From Flavobacteriaceae bacterium PS02338 (GTDB lineage: Bacteria > Bacteroidota > Bacteroidia > Sphingobacteriales > Sphingobacteriaceae), in NCBI GenBank assembly GCA_029959615.1, contig JASCOD010000012.1:86712-150711 (forward strand): a stretch of DNA of 64,000 bases, written 5' to 3'. The position numbers were made by a program, and so were the translations under genes. The notes under the pieces were generated by a model that had not been told where the DNA came from, made no database searches, and worked only from the letters and a program-made list of their open reading frames with translations. Below are positions 50,386 to 61,190 of the stretch, one piece after another. How positions within the stretch are numbered: the first letter of the stretch is position 1; every line of letters begins with the position of its first letter.

Positions 50386-51549
50386 ATGAAAGTACACCAT
50401 CACATCAGGGCATTTGAGCAAGTTTTAGCAAGTTACGATGGTAAATTGCCATTACACCGACATTTGATTGTTTATTTCAAGCAGAACAAGCAAATGGGCT
50501 CGTCGGATAGGAGATGGGCAAGTAGATATATTTACAGCTACTTTAGGTTGGGTAAAGCAGTTTCTGCTTTGCCTACTGTAGTGCGTTTAGCAATTGCTGA
50601 TTTTCTTTGTAATACCAATTTAAGTTTGGTTACCGAACATCATTTTGCTGCCGGTGTAGCACATATTGCCAAGCCTATAGAGGAGAAGGTTGCTTTCGTA
50701 AAATCGCAATATCCCAATTTTGAATTAGCGGATGTTTTTCCATTTAAACATGAACTTTCAGAAGGAATTGACCAGGAAGCTTTTCTACTCTCGTTATTTG
50801 TGCAGCCAGATTTGTTTATCCGTGTTAAGGAGACGCATTTGCCTACCATTAAATCGAGGATTGAAGCTGCAGGTGTTCCTGTTGAAGAATTATCGGATAC
50901 TACGTTGGTATTGCCGAACGGTACAAAGTTAGAGCAGATTATAGATGATGCCCGTTTATATCAGGTGCAGGACCTTTCATCGCAGAAAACTGGTGCTTAT
51001 TTCCAGCCACAGCCTTATGATTATTGGTGGGATTGTTGTGCCGCATCTGGTGGGAAATCACTCCTGATCCATAGCTTGGAACCTAAGGTGAAATTGCTAG
51101 CCAGCGATGTACGGGAAACTAGTTTGGGGAACTTACAAGAGCGTTTCATTGCAGCTGGAATTAAGGATTTCCAGAAAAAGACGATTGATCTTTTGCAAAA
51201 TAACGATCAAATACTACATCACTATGAGTTTGATGGTATTTTGTTAGATGCGCCTTGTTCTGGCGCAGGTACTTGGGGACGTACGCCAGAAATGTTGTGC
51301 TTTTTTGAAGAGTACAAAGTGGCCAACTATGTAAAACTACAAAAGGCTATTGCCGAGAATGTGGTGAAATATCTAAAACCTGGTAAACCTTTAATTTATA
51401 TGACTTGCTCTGTTTTTAAGCAAGAAAATGAGGATGTAGTCAACTACTTGTTAGAGAAGTTTCCTTTGAAGTTAGAAGTTATGGAATTGATTAAAGGCTA
51501 CAACGATAAGGCAGACAGCATGTTTGTCGCAAGGTTGATTAAGGAGTAG
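50386..51549 (+). CDS. RsmB/NOP2-family RNA (cytosine-5) methyltransferase
   Basis: A 387-residue AdoMet-dependent enzyme that makes m5C in rRNA (or tRNA). An N-terminal helical RNA-binding part (about 1-130) resembles the RsmB N-terminus. The Rossmann domain has the AdoMet motif DCCAASGGKS (about 215), motif IV DAPCSGAGTWGR (catalytic-cycle Cys about 290) and motif VI TCSVFKQENE (nucleophile Cys about 340). Both cysteines are present. The target base cannot be told from the sequence. It stands between the binding-protein gene and the giant adhesin gene, both unrelated. Confidence 0.92.
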   Translation: MKVHHHIRAFEQVLASYDGKLPLHRHLIVYFKQNKQMGSSDRRWASRYIYSYFRLGKAVSALPTVVRLAIADFLCNTNLSLVTEHHFAAGVAHIAKPIEEKVAFVKSQYPNFELADVFPFKHELSEGIDQEAFLLSLFVQPDLFIRVKETHLPTIKSRIEAAGVPVEELSDTTLVLPNGTKLEQIIDDARLYQVQDLSSQKTGAYFQPQPYDYWWDCCAASGGKSLLIHSLEPKVKLLASDVRETSLGNLQERFIAAGIKDFQKKTIDLLQNNDQILHHYEFDGILLDAPCSGAGTWGRTPEMLCFFEEYKVANYVKLQKAIAENVVKYLKPGKPLIYMTCSVFKQENEDVVNYLLEKFPLKLEVMELIKGYNDKADSMFVARLIKE

Positions 51550-51619
51550 TCTTAGCAGTTTACGGTTTACCTTACTCTCAATATTCTTAAAAATAGTATA
51601 TTGCGTGGCAAACTATTTT

Positions 51620-54600
51620 ATGTCTCGAACGCTGCTCTTCTTTTTAGTCTTACTGACTTTTCCTTTCTCAAATTATGCCAGTTTTGAGGAGGTGAAGCCT
51701 ATTAAAGTAGGAAAAGTTGTAAAAAAAGTAATTAAGTCTCCCAAAAGAGCAGTTTCTATTGCAAAAAGATGTAATAACGCAAATGTAGAATTGTTTACAG
51801 CTGATACAGGTCCTTATCAATGGCAAAAAGATGGCGCTGATATTGTTGGTGCAACAAGCAACACTTATAGCCCCACAACAGCAGGAAAGTATGTGTTGGT
51901 TATAGGGAGTGAAACCAGTAACGAAATTGAACTAAATTTTCTAAATCCTACGGCTAGTTTTACCCAAAATTCATCGGGTAATGCTTGTGGTTCAGAAACT
52001 GTTAGTTTTACTAACACTTCTAATAATGGCGAAACTTATTATTGGGAATTTGGTGATGGAGCAACTAGTAGAGAAGAGAATCCAACCCATGAATTTAAGG
52101 CAACTCCTGGTAGTGGAAATCAAAGTTTTACCGTAAAGTTAACCGTAACCAGCGCCGAGTGTAAAAGTGTCGTTTCTGCTACCCAAAATGTAAGTGTAAA
52201 GCAAATGCCTGATGCTAAATTAGGAGGTACAGGCTCATATACTTATGACGGTAAACCCTATTTTAGAGTATGTTCTAATAACTCGTCTACATTTAATTTT
52301 ACAAATCAATCATCTACAAGTAGCATTAATACCAATTATAAGATTGATTGGGGCGATGGTTCGCCTGTATTTGAAGGAACTACTTTTAATGCAACTTCGC
52401 ATACCTATAATAAAGGTATATACTCGTTAACTTATACTGTAACAGGGAATAATGGTTGTATAGCTACAGTTATTTATACCATTTTTGTAGGTGGAAATCC
52501 TGCTGTTGGTTTGGGTAACCCGGGAAATACCTCTATTTGTACAGGACAAACATTGGAGTTTCCAATTACCCTAACGGAAAATAATCCAGTAGGAACAACT
52601 TATACCATACGGTTTAATGATGGCTCTGATCCTATTGTTTTACAACATCCATTGCCTTCAAATTATAAAATTGTACACACATTTACCAAAAGCTCTTGTG
52701 GAACTACAAGTTATAATGGTACAACTCCTTATCCAAATGCCTTTGCTGTGTTTATCGAAGCATCAAATCCTTGCGATAAATCTGGAGCAAGTGTAGTTCC
52801 AATATATGTATCTGATAAGCCTAAAGCATCTTTTACTATTGATAAGGGAAAAGCAATATGTGAAAATACCTCGTTGAGGTTTACAAGTACAAGTAAAGGA
52901 AATACAGCTTCTTCTTCGGGTTGTCAGATTGGGAAATTAATATGGGTAATTGAGCCGTTAAGTGGAAGTTCTAGTGCTGGCTATTCAACAGCAAGTAATT
53001 TGGGTAACGATTACGGTTTTTTAACAGATCCTGGTAGTTGGTTAAATGGAGCAAATAGTGTAGATATTTTATTTAAAACTGCTGGAAGATACCGTGTAAG
53101 CTTAAAGGTAGCAGCAGATGCAGGTACAGGAAGTTGTGGGCCAGATTTATATTCTGAAGAAATTTGTGTAAACCCTAAACCAGTAGCAAGTTTTACTTTG
53201 CCAGCAGCAAATTGTGTACCTTTTGTTCTAAAGCCTAACAATACCTCTAATAGCCCAACGTCTAGCTGTGGTACAAATACTTACCAATGGTCTGTAACGA
53301 GAAAAGCACAAATAGATTGCGACAGAATAGGAATCTTGCCTACCTATGTTAACGGAACGAGTGCTACATCAGAAAACCCAGAGTTTAATTTTACTATACC
53401 AGGCATATACACTATTCAGTTAATAACAAAGAATTCGGATGGTAGCTGCACTTCAAATCCATATACGCAAGATGTAACTATAAAATCCACTCCATCTATT
53501 ACATTTAGTACTTCAAGTTATACCGTATGTGAAGGCGGTGCTTTTACCCCAACTGTAACAATTAAAAACTGTTATTCTACCGGAGATATTGATTACTATT
53601 GGACTTTTCCCAGTTCTAATACACCGACCTCTAATTTGAAAAACCCAACAGATATTATATACCCAACAAAAGGGGTATATGCAGTAGGATTAACGTTGGT
53701 TACAGAATGTGGTTCTGTTTCTACGGGTGTAAATATTACCGTAATCGAAAAACCAGTTTTAGCTGATAAAAATAATATAATAGCATGTAATGGAGCTATA
53801 GTGTCCGTTGGCGCTTTTGCTAATGTATCGGGAATGACAGGTGTAAGTTATACGTGGACTAATAGTAATACAGCTATAGGATTGGCATCGTTAGGTACGG
53901 GAACCATTTCCAATTTTACAGCTAGAAACACGGGTACTACACCTATCACTTCAACTATAACGGTTACACCCACTTCAGGAAGCTGTGTAGGAACTCCTAA
54001 AACGTTCACTATTACAGTTAACCCGGCTGTGGCTGCAGCAAATGCAGGTGCTAATCTAACGGAGTGTGATGTAACTAGTACTCGTTTGAGTGCAACGCCA
54101 GCCCCTACGGGAGGTGTGTGGAGTGTGGTAACGGGTACGGGGCTTACTTTTGATGATGCTACACGGTATGATGCTACGGTTAGTGGTTTAGTTAACGGAG
54201 GTTCTTATGTGTTAAAATGGACAGTGAAGGGTTATGCGCCGTGTGGAGATTCTGAAGATACCATAAATATTACTGTGGCTCCAAAAACAGTAGCAGGAAC
54301 AACTAGTGGTACAGCAACGTATTGTGGGACTGCTAGTACAGGCACAGTTACCTTAACTGGGCATGTAGGGACTGTCATGGGTTGGGAACAATCAACCAAT
54401 GGTACCACATGGACAACCATTTTACCACTCAATTATACACCAACATTAAATTACAGTAATTTAACCAGCACAAGATATTATAGGGCAGTTGTAAAAAGTG
54501 GAAATTGTAATCAATTGTACTCTTCTGAAACTAAAATTGAGGTTGTGCAAAAACCCAATCCGCCTGCAGTAACCGCAAACTATACTTATTGCTTAAACGA

Positions 54601-57600
54601 TGCTGCTACCCAATTAACTGCTACCGGTACAGATTTAAAATGGTATAAAGGCTTACCGCTCAATAGTACAAATCTACTTGCGGAAGCTCCAACGCCAGCA
54701 ACAAATATTGCCAACACAATAACTTATCATGTTACCCAAACGCTTGATGGTTGTGAAAGTAATGCTGCTACCATAACGGCTAGCGTAAATCCATCGATTA
54801 CGAATAATGCCATTGGTGCAGCGCAAGCTATTTGTAAAAATAGTGCTCCAAATAGGCTAAATTCAATTGGTATGCTATCTGGTGGGCTAGGTGTTGGCTC
54901 TTATACTTACCAATGGCAATCTTCTACTGATGGTACAAATTTTACAAACATAGCAAGTGCTACTGCTTTAAACTATCAACCTGCATCGCTAACAGACGAT
55001 GTTTGGTATCGTCGAATTGTTACTAGCGGAACCTGTACTTCAATGTCAAACGAAATCAAAATTACTGTTCAAGGTACTTTAGATCATATTGGTATTAGTG
55101 CTAATCAAACGGTTTGTAACGGTGCAGTGCCTGCTAAGTTAATTGGTGAAGTTCCTACTGGCGGAAGCGGCACATTCACTTATACATGGGAAAGGTCGAT
55201 TGTTTCTGCTACTACTGGTTTTTCGGCAATTCCTAATGCTAATGATGCCGATTATCAGCCGCTGGCTTTAACACAAACTACCTATTTTAAGCGATTGGTG
55301 AGGAGCGGTTCTTGTAATGCCGTATCTGATGTAGTGACGATAACCGTAACGCCTATAGTGACGTTACAGCAACTTCCAGATGTTTTTTTGTGTAATGGTA
55401 GTGCCCAAAGTGCCATTAATTTCGCTACAAATATTATCAGTAGCAATATCAGTTTTACTTGGGTAAATAGTGAAACTAATATCGGACTAGCTGCCAGCGG
55501 CTCAGCAAACTTGCCTGATTTTACAGCAAATAACAGTCTAAAAAAGCCTTTAATCGCAAAGATAGACTATAAAGCAACCTATAGTGCGGATGGTGTTGCC
55601 TGTGATGCACCTGTAAAAAGTTTCTACATAAATGTACTACCCACGGTGACAGTCACCAATAATTTGCCAAATTTAACGTTCTGCACAGGCATAACTACAG
55701 TTGCTATTCCTTTGAACTCGGATGTAGATATTTTTGCAGGATCGAGTGTGAAATATCGATGGACTTCATCTGTAGCTATTGGTTTAGCAGATGGCGAAGG
55801 TGCGCAAATTCCATCATTTACAAGTGTAAATCTAGGTAATAGTCCCATTACGTCGGTGATTACCATTACGCCATTATATACTTATGGCGGTAAAACTTGT
55901 GATGGTACACCTACTACGTATGAAATAACGGTAAATCCTACGCCTAAGGTTGAGTTTTCTTTGCCTAACCAAACCATTTGTAGCAACACATCAACTGCAG
56001 AAGTAATATTGACAAGTACCACGGCTAGTGTAGATATCTCATGGACGGCAACACCTGTAGCTGGAATTACTGGCTTAACCACCAGTGGTACCGATAAAAT
56101 TCCGTCACAAACATTAGTCAACACCACTAATGCGCCAATTACAATTATTTATACTGCTAAAGCGGCAACAACTGGAGCTGCAAATTGTGCTGGCGTTGCT
56201 ACTAGGTATGAAGTAACGGTAAATCCAATACCTGTAGTAAACGCTGCCGCTACCTTTAAAACCATTTGTAGCAACGAAAAGGTAAACATAGCATTAAGTA
56301 GCAATGTTACCGGAACAGTTTATTCTTGGACAGTCTCGACAAATGCCAATATCACTGGAGCAACCAATGGTAATGGTGCAATTATCGATCAATTGTTGAT
56401 TAACAATGCTACCGAGCCCCAAGAAGTAGTTTATACCATTATGCCGTCGTTTGAAAATGGACAAGTAAATTGTGAAGGTAGTACGATAACGATCAAGGTT
56501 AGAGTTAATCCTTCACCAAAAGTTAAATTTTCGGCAACTGATTTAGAGATTTGCTCTGGTGCAACTGTGCCTGATGTTACTTTAAGTAGCACTACACCAA
56601 ATGCACAAATTACTTGGCAAGTTGCTGCACCTGCAGGTATAAATGGCTTAACCGCATTGACAGGTACTACCGAAATACCAGTCCAAACTTTAATAAATAC
56701 TGGAAATGTCCCTTTGACAGTGACCTATAGTGCCATGGCTAAAACAGCAGACGCTAATGCTTGTGCAGGCATGGTAACGGTATATAAAGTACTTGTTTAT
56801 CCGGTAGCTAAAGTAACTAATGCAGTGCTTTCTCAACAAGTTTGTTCGGGTGCAAGTTCAACAGCCGTGGTATTGGCAAGTAACGTATCTCAAGCCACTT
56901 TTTCATGGACTGCTACAGCAACGTCTACTGATGTTACTGGTTTTTTAGCAAGTGGTACAGGCAATATTCCTGCGCAGCGACTAATAAATGCAGGTTCTGG
57001 TGTACAGAGAATTACTTACCAAATTACTACTTCGGCTTTTGGCTGTGATGGTATGCCAGCTATTTATGAAATTGACGTTTATCCATCTCCGATATTCACT
57101 AGTAGTACGCAGCAAAGTGATATCTGTAGTGGGAAGACCTTTCGCTATACGCCAACTAGTTCTACTATTGGAGTTACGTTTAAATGGAATAGGGCTGCGG
57201 TTGTTGGTATTAGCAACCTTGCTGCTAATGGAAGTGGTGTAGATGCGGCAGGTAGTATTAACGAAGCTTTGATAAATACCACTACAAATGCCATAGATGT
57301 AGTTTATGAGTACGAAATGAGTATTAACGGTTGTTCTACCGGAATAAAAATTCCAATAGTGGTAACCGTAAATCCGGTACCTACGGCAATGTTTGGACCT
57401 TTTGTTCAAAGAGGTTGTGCTCCGTTTAATATCACCATCAAGAATTTAAACTCTCGTACATTTCCCAATACTTATACGGTAGATTTTGGAGACGGTAGTC
57501 CAATAAAGATTTTTACAGACCAAAATGATATTGTACATACCTACGAAAATGAAACTAATCAGCCAAAGACTTTTTATTTGAAGATTAAAACTACAAATGA

Positions 57601-60013
57601 GTGTGGTGAAGTTAATTCAATTCCTTATGAAATTATCGTCCAACCTCAAAGTGTGTTCTCTAAGTTAGTACTTCAAGCTTCGGATAAATTTGGTTGCGCT
57701 CCGTTTAATGTTGATTTTACCACTTTAAACCAATCGACGGGTGCTAATCTTTTTACTTGGGATTTTGGAGATGGCTCGCCATTACAGCAAACTAGAACTG
57801 TAAATGAACGAATTTCACATCTCTACAATGTACCTGGAGATTATACCGTTAAGCTCACTGCCACTAACGGTTGTTCTACTGTAAGTAGCACACAGCAAAT
57901 TACCATCTATCCGCAAGTAAGTACTAGTTTTACCATAGATAAGCTACAAGAATGTGTGGCTAAAGAAGTTACTTTTAATAATACTTCTGATGCTCAATTT
58001 ACTTCGCTATGGGATTTTGGCGATGGTACAACAAGTACCGATGTTAATCCCAAACATGTGTTTACCACTCCGGGTACTAAGACGATTACCTTGAGATCCA
58101 CCAGGATTTATCCAAATGGAGGTTCGTGTACAGCTATCACTACGAGAACTATACAGATTTTGGCAGCCCCAGTGTCTTCGTTCACCACTAATTTGGGCTC
58201 ATTAAATTGTGGGCCATTTACTTTACAGGTAAGGGCAAATGCGGGCAATGCTGTAAATATAGAATGGGATTTTGGAGATACAGGTGGTATCGGAAATGTA
58301 ACTTCTGGATTAAACGCTAGTTATACTTATATCAAATCTGGCGATTACCTCATTACATCAAAAGCTTATAACAGTCAAGGTTGTGTTAGCATTAGCACCC
58401 AAACTGTTAGGATTACCGAAAGCCCTGTTGCCGCTTTTAATTCTTCTATTAATCAAATTTGCGGCACTACAGGGAAAGTAAATTTTAAGAATGAAACCAC
58501 TTATAATGGTGCAGATTTTATTACTTATAGATGGTTCGTGAATAGTAGTTTGGTTTTCTCTGGTAAAGATCTGGAACATAATTTTACAGTGCCAAATGGT
58601 GCTAGTTTTCCTTACGTTTTCAAAATTAGACTAGAAGCAACTAATGTGGTTGGCTGTAAAACAAGTGTAGAGAAAGAAGTACAATTCAATCCTTTTCCTA
58701 AAGCTATTTTCAATTTAGCTGTAGTGAAAGGTTGTGTGCCGTTTAAATTGGTAATTAGCAATCAATCTACTGCTACAGATACATACAAATGGTTTTTAAA
58801 TGGTTCTTTGGTTTCCAATGACAGGGAGCCACAGCATATTATACTCAATGAATTTGATAAAACATATCGCCTTAAATTGGTTGCAAGTAACCGTTACGGA
58901 TGTACCGAAAGTGAGCAAACTATAGACGTTGCCACTTATCCGTATTTAAAGGCCGAATTTGTACTGAATCAAGATTTAAGTTGTAATGGCTTGCTCAATT
59001 TGGATGTGGTGGATAAGTCAGTTGGTGCAACAACTTATGAGTGGGATTACGGTGATAGAAGTCCTGTTTATGCCGGTACCAATCCTCAGCATACTTATGG
59101 TGTGGCGGGAGAATATAACTTAAAGCTAAGGGTTAGTAATGGCTTTTGTACGGATGAGTTCGTTAAAAAAATAGTGGTGTCTAATTCACCGAAAGCTGCA
59201 TTTCTAAGTAATGTTCGGAGTGGATGTAACCAATTAATGGTAAACTTTCAAAATACCTCTATAAATGCCAGTGATTATTTATGGGACTTTGGTGATGGTA
59301 CATTTTCGAAAGAGGAAAATCCTAGCCACAACTATGTTTTTGCGAATACAGGTTACACGGTTAAGTTAACGGTTAGAAATAGGTATGGCTGTGCTGATGA
59401 AACCACCGCCGTCAGTTTTATTAATGTATTTCCTCCACCAGAAGCACAAATAGTGATATCGCCTAATAAGGTTATCAAAGTTCCGGACTATAGCTTTAAA
59501 TTTCAAGCCGTAACAACTGATAATATTATAAGTTATAGGTGGGATTTTGGTGATGGAACTAGTGCAGATAGAAAGGAAATTTTGCATAAATACGATAGGT
59601 ACGGTACTTATAAGGTGAAGTTATACATCACCAATAGTGCGAACTGCACTAATGTAATAGAAGACGAGGTAACCATATTAGATTTTCCAGGGTACTTATT
59701 TGTTCCCAACGCTTTTGAACCGAATAACCTGAATAATGATTTAAAGGTTTTTAAAATCAAGGGTGGTGGTATTGCAACTTATAGCTTGAAGATTTTTAAT
59801 AAATGGGGACAACTATTGTGGGAAACTAACAAAGTTGATGATTTGGGCGTGCCTTTAGAATATTGGGATGGCATGCAGAATGGGCGGCTATTGCCTCAAG
59901 GTGCATATTATTGGCAAGCAGAAGCTACTTTTATCAATGGCGGCGTATGGAAGGGAATGAAGTATAAAGGGAAATCGGAAAGTAAGATGGGGGTTATTCA
60001 TTTAATTAGGTAG
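51620..60013 (+). CDS. Giant PKD-repeat cell-surface protein with type IX secretion C-terminal domain (SprB-like)
   Basis: About 2797 residues from ATG 51620; a GTG at 51605 adds five residues. A signal peptide (about 1-22) is followed by an Ig-like segment. A first PKD block (to about 715) has WEFGDG and IDWGDG motifs. About twelve Cys-containing PKD-like repeats of roughly 100 residues (about 718-1920, typified by FKTICSN...YSWTV...CEG...VNP) follow. A second classical PKD block (about 1935-2690) has seven WDFGDG-type motifs. The last 100 residues, from FPGYLFVPNAFEPNN to the end with FNKWGQLLWET and YYWQAEA, are the gliding-motility C-terminal (CHU_C) domain that directs export by the type IX system. 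Such proteins are long adhesins for surface attachment or gliding. The SprF-like gene follows by 2 bp. Confidence 0.95.
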   Translation: MSRTLLFFLVLLTFPFSNYASFEEVKPIKVGKVVKKVIKSPKRAVSIAKRCNNANVELFTADTGPYQWQKDGADIVGATSNTYSPTTAGKYVLVIGSETSNEIELNFLNPTASFTQNSSGNACGSETVSFTNTSNNGETYYWEFGDGATSREENPTHEFKATPGSGNQSFTVKLTVTSAECKSVVSATQNVSVKQMPDAKLGGTGSYTYDGKPYFRVCSNNSSTFNFTNQSSTSSINTNYKIDWGDGSPVFEGTTFNATSHTYNKGIYSLTYTVTGNNGCIATVIYTIFVGGNPAVGLGNPGNTSICTGQTLEFPITLTENNPVGTTYTIRFNDGSDPIVLQHPLPSNYKIVHTFTKSSCGTTSYNGTTPYPNAFAVFIEASNPCDKSGASVVPIYVSDKPKASFTIDKGKAICENTSLRFTSTSKGNTASSSGCQIGKLIWVIEPLSGSSSAGYSTASNLGNDYGFLTDPGSWLNGANSVDILFKTAGRYRVSLKVAADAGTGSCGPDLYSEEICVNPKPVASFTLPAANCVPFVLKPNNTSNSPTSSCGTNTYQWSVTRKAQIDCDRIGILPTYVNGTSATSENPEFNFTIPGIYTIQLITKNSDGSCTSNPYTQDVTIKSTPSITFSTSSYTVCEGGAFTPTVTIKNCYSTGDIDYYWTFPSSNTPTSNLKNPTDIIYPTKGVYAVGLTLVTECGSVSTGVNITVIEKPVLADKNNIIACNGAIVSVGAFANVSGMTGVSYTWTNSNTAIGLASLGTGTISNFTARNTGTTPITSTITVTPTSGSCVGTPKTFTITVNPAVAAANAGANLTECDVTSTRLSATPAPTGGVWSVVTGTGLTFDDATRYDATVSGLVNGGSYVLKWTVKGYAPCGDSEDTINITVAPKTVAGTTSGTATYCGTASTGTVTLTGHVGTVMGWEQSTNGTTWTTILPLNYTPTLNYSNLTSTRYYRAVVKSGNCNQLYSSETKIEVVQKPNPPAVTANYTYCLNDAATQLTATGTDLKWYKGLPLNSTNLLAEAPTPATNIANTITYHVTQTLDGCESNAATITASVNPSITNNAIGAAQAICKNSAPNRLNSIGMLSGGLGVGSYTYQWQSSTDGTNFTNIASATALNYQPASLTDDVWYRRIVTSGTCTSMSNEIKITVQGTLDHIGISANQTVCNGAVPAKLIGEVPTGGSGTFTYTWERSIVSATTGFSAIPNANDADYQPLALTQTTYFKRLVRSGSCNAVSDVVTITVTPIVTLQQLPDVFLCNGSAQSAINFATNIISSNISFTWVNSETNIGLAASGSANLPDFTANNSLKKPLIAKIDYKATYSADGVACDAPVKSFYINVLPTVTVTNNLPNLTFCTGITTVAIPLNSDVDIFAGSSVKYRWTSSVAIGLADGEGAQIPSFTSVNLGNSPITSVITITPLYTYGGKTCDGTPTTYEITVNPTPKVEFSLPNQTICSNTSTAEVILTSTTASVDISWTATPVAGITGLTTSGTDKIPSQTLVNTTNAPITIIYTAKAATTGAANCAGVATRYEVTVNPIPVVNAAATFKTICSNEKVNIALSSNVTGTVYSWTVSTNANITGATNGNGAIIDQLLINNATEPQEVVYTIMPSFENGQVNCEGSTITIKVRVNPSPKVKFSATDLEICSGATVPDVTLSSTTPNAQITWQVAAPAGINGLTALTGTTEIPVQTLINTGNVPLTVTYSAMAKTADANACAGMVTVYKVLVYPVAKVTNAVLSQQVCSGASSTAVVLASNVSQATFSWTATATSTDVTGFLASGTGNIPAQRLINAGSGVQRITYQITTSAFGCDGMPAIYEIDVYPSPIFTSSTQQSDICSGKTFRYTPTSSTIGVTFKWNRAAVVGISNLAANGSGVDAAGSINEALINTTTNAIDVVYEYEMSINGCSTGIKIPIVVTVNPVPTAMFGPFVQRGCAPFNITIKNLNSRTFPNTYTVDFGDGSPIKIFTDQNDIVHTYENETNQPKTFYLKIKTTNECGEVNSIPYEIIVQPQSVFSKLVLQASDKFGCAPFNVDFTTLNQSTGANLFTWDFGDGSPLQQTRTVNERISHLYNVPGDYTVKLTATNGCSTVSSTQQITIYPQVSTSFTIDKLQECVAKEVTFNNTSDAQFTSLWDFGDGTTSTDVNPKHVFTTPGTKTITLRSTRIYPNGGSCTAITTRTIQILAAPVSSFTTNLGSLNCGPFTLQVRANAGNAVNIEWDFGDTGGIGNVTSGLNASYTYIKSGDYLITSKAYNSQGCVSISTQTVRITESPVAAFNSSINQICGTTGKVNFKNETTYNGADFITYRWFVNSSLVFSGKDLEHNFTVPNGASFPYVFKIRLEATNVVGCKTSVEKEVQFNPFPKAIFNLAVVKGCVPFKLVISNQSTATDTYKWFLNGSLVSNDREPQHIILNEFDKTYRLKLVASNRYGCTESEQTIDVATYPYLKAEFVLNQDLSCNGLLNLDVVDKSVGATTYEWDYGDRSPVYAGTNPQHTYGVAGEYNLKLRVSNGFCTDEFVKKIVVSNSPKAAFLSNVRSGCNQLMVNFQNTSINASDYLWDFGDGTFSKEENPSHNYVFANTGYTVKLTVRNRYGCADETTAVSFINVFPPPEAQIVISPNKVIKVPDYSFKFQAVTTDNIISYRWDFGDGTSADRKEILHKYDRYGTYKVKLYITNSANCTNVIEDEVTILDFPGYLFVPNAFEPNNLNNDLKVFKIKGGGIATYSLKIFNKWGQLLWETNKVDDLGVPLEYWDGMQNGRLLPQGAYYWQAEATFINGGVWKGMKYKGKSESKMGVIHLIR

Positions 60014-60015
60014 AG

Positions 60016-61053
60016 ATGAAGAAATATTGTAAGCTGATTTTGTTTATCAATTTGGGAGTGCTGATGTTTGTTTTCGAAAACATAAAAGCACAAGACTTTA
60101 TCTATTCGCAATTTTATAATGCACCTAATTATCTCAATCCAGCTTTAAGTGGTCAGTTTGAGGGAGATATTCGGGTAAATATGATTTACAGGTCGCAATG
60201 GACTAAGGTGCAAGGTGCTTTGGATAGTTATACATTTTCTGCCGATTACCAACTGCCAATGCTAGGTGGGGGAATAGGTATCATTATGAATAAGTCTACA
60301 GAAGGTACGGCATACTTGTCAAAGTTAAATTTAGCTGCCTTATTTTCTTATAATGTGGAATTGAACTATAGTAGCACACTTTCGTTTGGTTTACAAGCAG
60401 GGGTGATCAATAGAAGTATAGATACTGATAGATTATTGTTTGCGGATCAGTTAGATGATGGTGGGATTATAAATGGCGCAAGCTCTGCCGCATCTGTCTT
60501 TGTTAATAATAATCGTAAGTTTTTTGATGCGGGTACAGGCATTAATCTAGTTACTGATAACTTTATGATTGGTGCTTCTGCACAGCACTTAAATAGACCC
60601 GATGAGTCGTTAACTGGACAACTTTCTAAATTGCCAATGCGTTATGGTATGCATGCCAGTTACCTCATTAGCTTGGAGAGATATGGTGAAGAACTTCCAG
60701 CAGTTATCCCATCTGTTGTGGTGTATAGACAAGATAAAAGCAATTCTATCAGTGCCGGTTTTCAATATAAAACTAATGCAGTTAATTTGGGACTTTGGTA
60801 CCGAGGTGATGGAAAACAACAAGATGCCATCGTTTTTTCAATTATATTAGATTTGTTTAAAAGAGATGGAAATACGAGTAAGTTTAGACTGGGGATAAGC
60901 CATGATGCTACTACATCTAAAGTGAATTACACCAATACTAGCGGTACTACAGAAGGTGCATTAGCTTTCGAAACCGAAATACCGGGGAGGGCTGAAGCGA
61001 GATATATTAGAGAAAGAAATAATAATTTTAACAGGTGTTACAAATTTTACTAA
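60016..61053 (+). CDS. PorP/SprF-family type IX secretion outer-membrane protein
   Basis: A 345-residue outer-membrane beta-barrel protein. The signal peptide is about 1-25 (IKAQ). The mature N-terminus DFIYSQFYNAPNYLNPALSG is the family hallmark, followed by RVNMIYRSQW. Members of this group are encoded next to giant CHU_C-domain proteins and are needed to bring that partner to the surface (SprF for SprB). It starts 2 bp after the adhesin gene, so the two form an operon and a dedicated pair. The core PorV/SprA machinery is not in this window. Confidence 0.95.
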   Translation: MKKYCKLILFINLGVLMFVFENIKAQDFIYSQFYNAPNYLNPALSGQFEGDIRVNMIYRSQWTKVQGALDSYTFSADYQLPMLGGGIGIIMNKSTEGTAYLSKLNLAALFSYNVELNYSSTLSFGLQAGVINRSIDTDRLLFADQLDDGGIINGASSAASVFVNNNRKFFDAGTGINLVTDNFMIGASAQHLNRPDESLTGQLSKLPMRYGMHASYLISLERYGEELPAVIPSVVVYRQDKSNSISAGFQYKTNAVNLGLWYRGDGKQQDAIVFSIILDLFKRDGNTSKFRLGISHDATTSKVNYTNTSGTTEGALAFETEIPGRAEARYIRERNNNFNRCYKFY

Positions 61054-61148
61054 CTCTTCCCCTTCAACTTTCCACGCAAATAACTAATCGCTTCTAGCAA
61101 GATAGCCAATGCGCCAAGGTATACCGTAAATTGCTCAAATAAGTTCAT
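61050..61148 (-). CDS. Possible 32-residue membrane peptide
   Basis: On the minus strand an ATG at 61148 opens 32 codons ending TAG at 61050. The product begins MNLFEQFTVYLGALAILLEA and ends in a basic tail (RGKLKGKS): one hydrophobic helix with a positive end, as in small inner-membrane peptides. It lies 42 nt after the MarC stop on the same strand, so co-transcription is likely, and its end overlaps the SprF-like gene by 4 bp. There is no independent support for translation, but the composition is much more protein-like than chance. Confidence 0.45.
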   Translation of the reverse strand: MNLFEQFTVYLGALAILLEAISYLRGKLKGKS

Positions 61149-61190
61149 CTTCGGTTATTTTATATCTTAGATCAATTTAAGCAATTAATG

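Noticed and set aside
56981..57409. Minus-strand frame of 142 codons within the giant adhesin gene
   Set aside because: Thr/Asn/Tyr-rich shadow frame caused by the repetitive codon use of the adhesin; no independent support.
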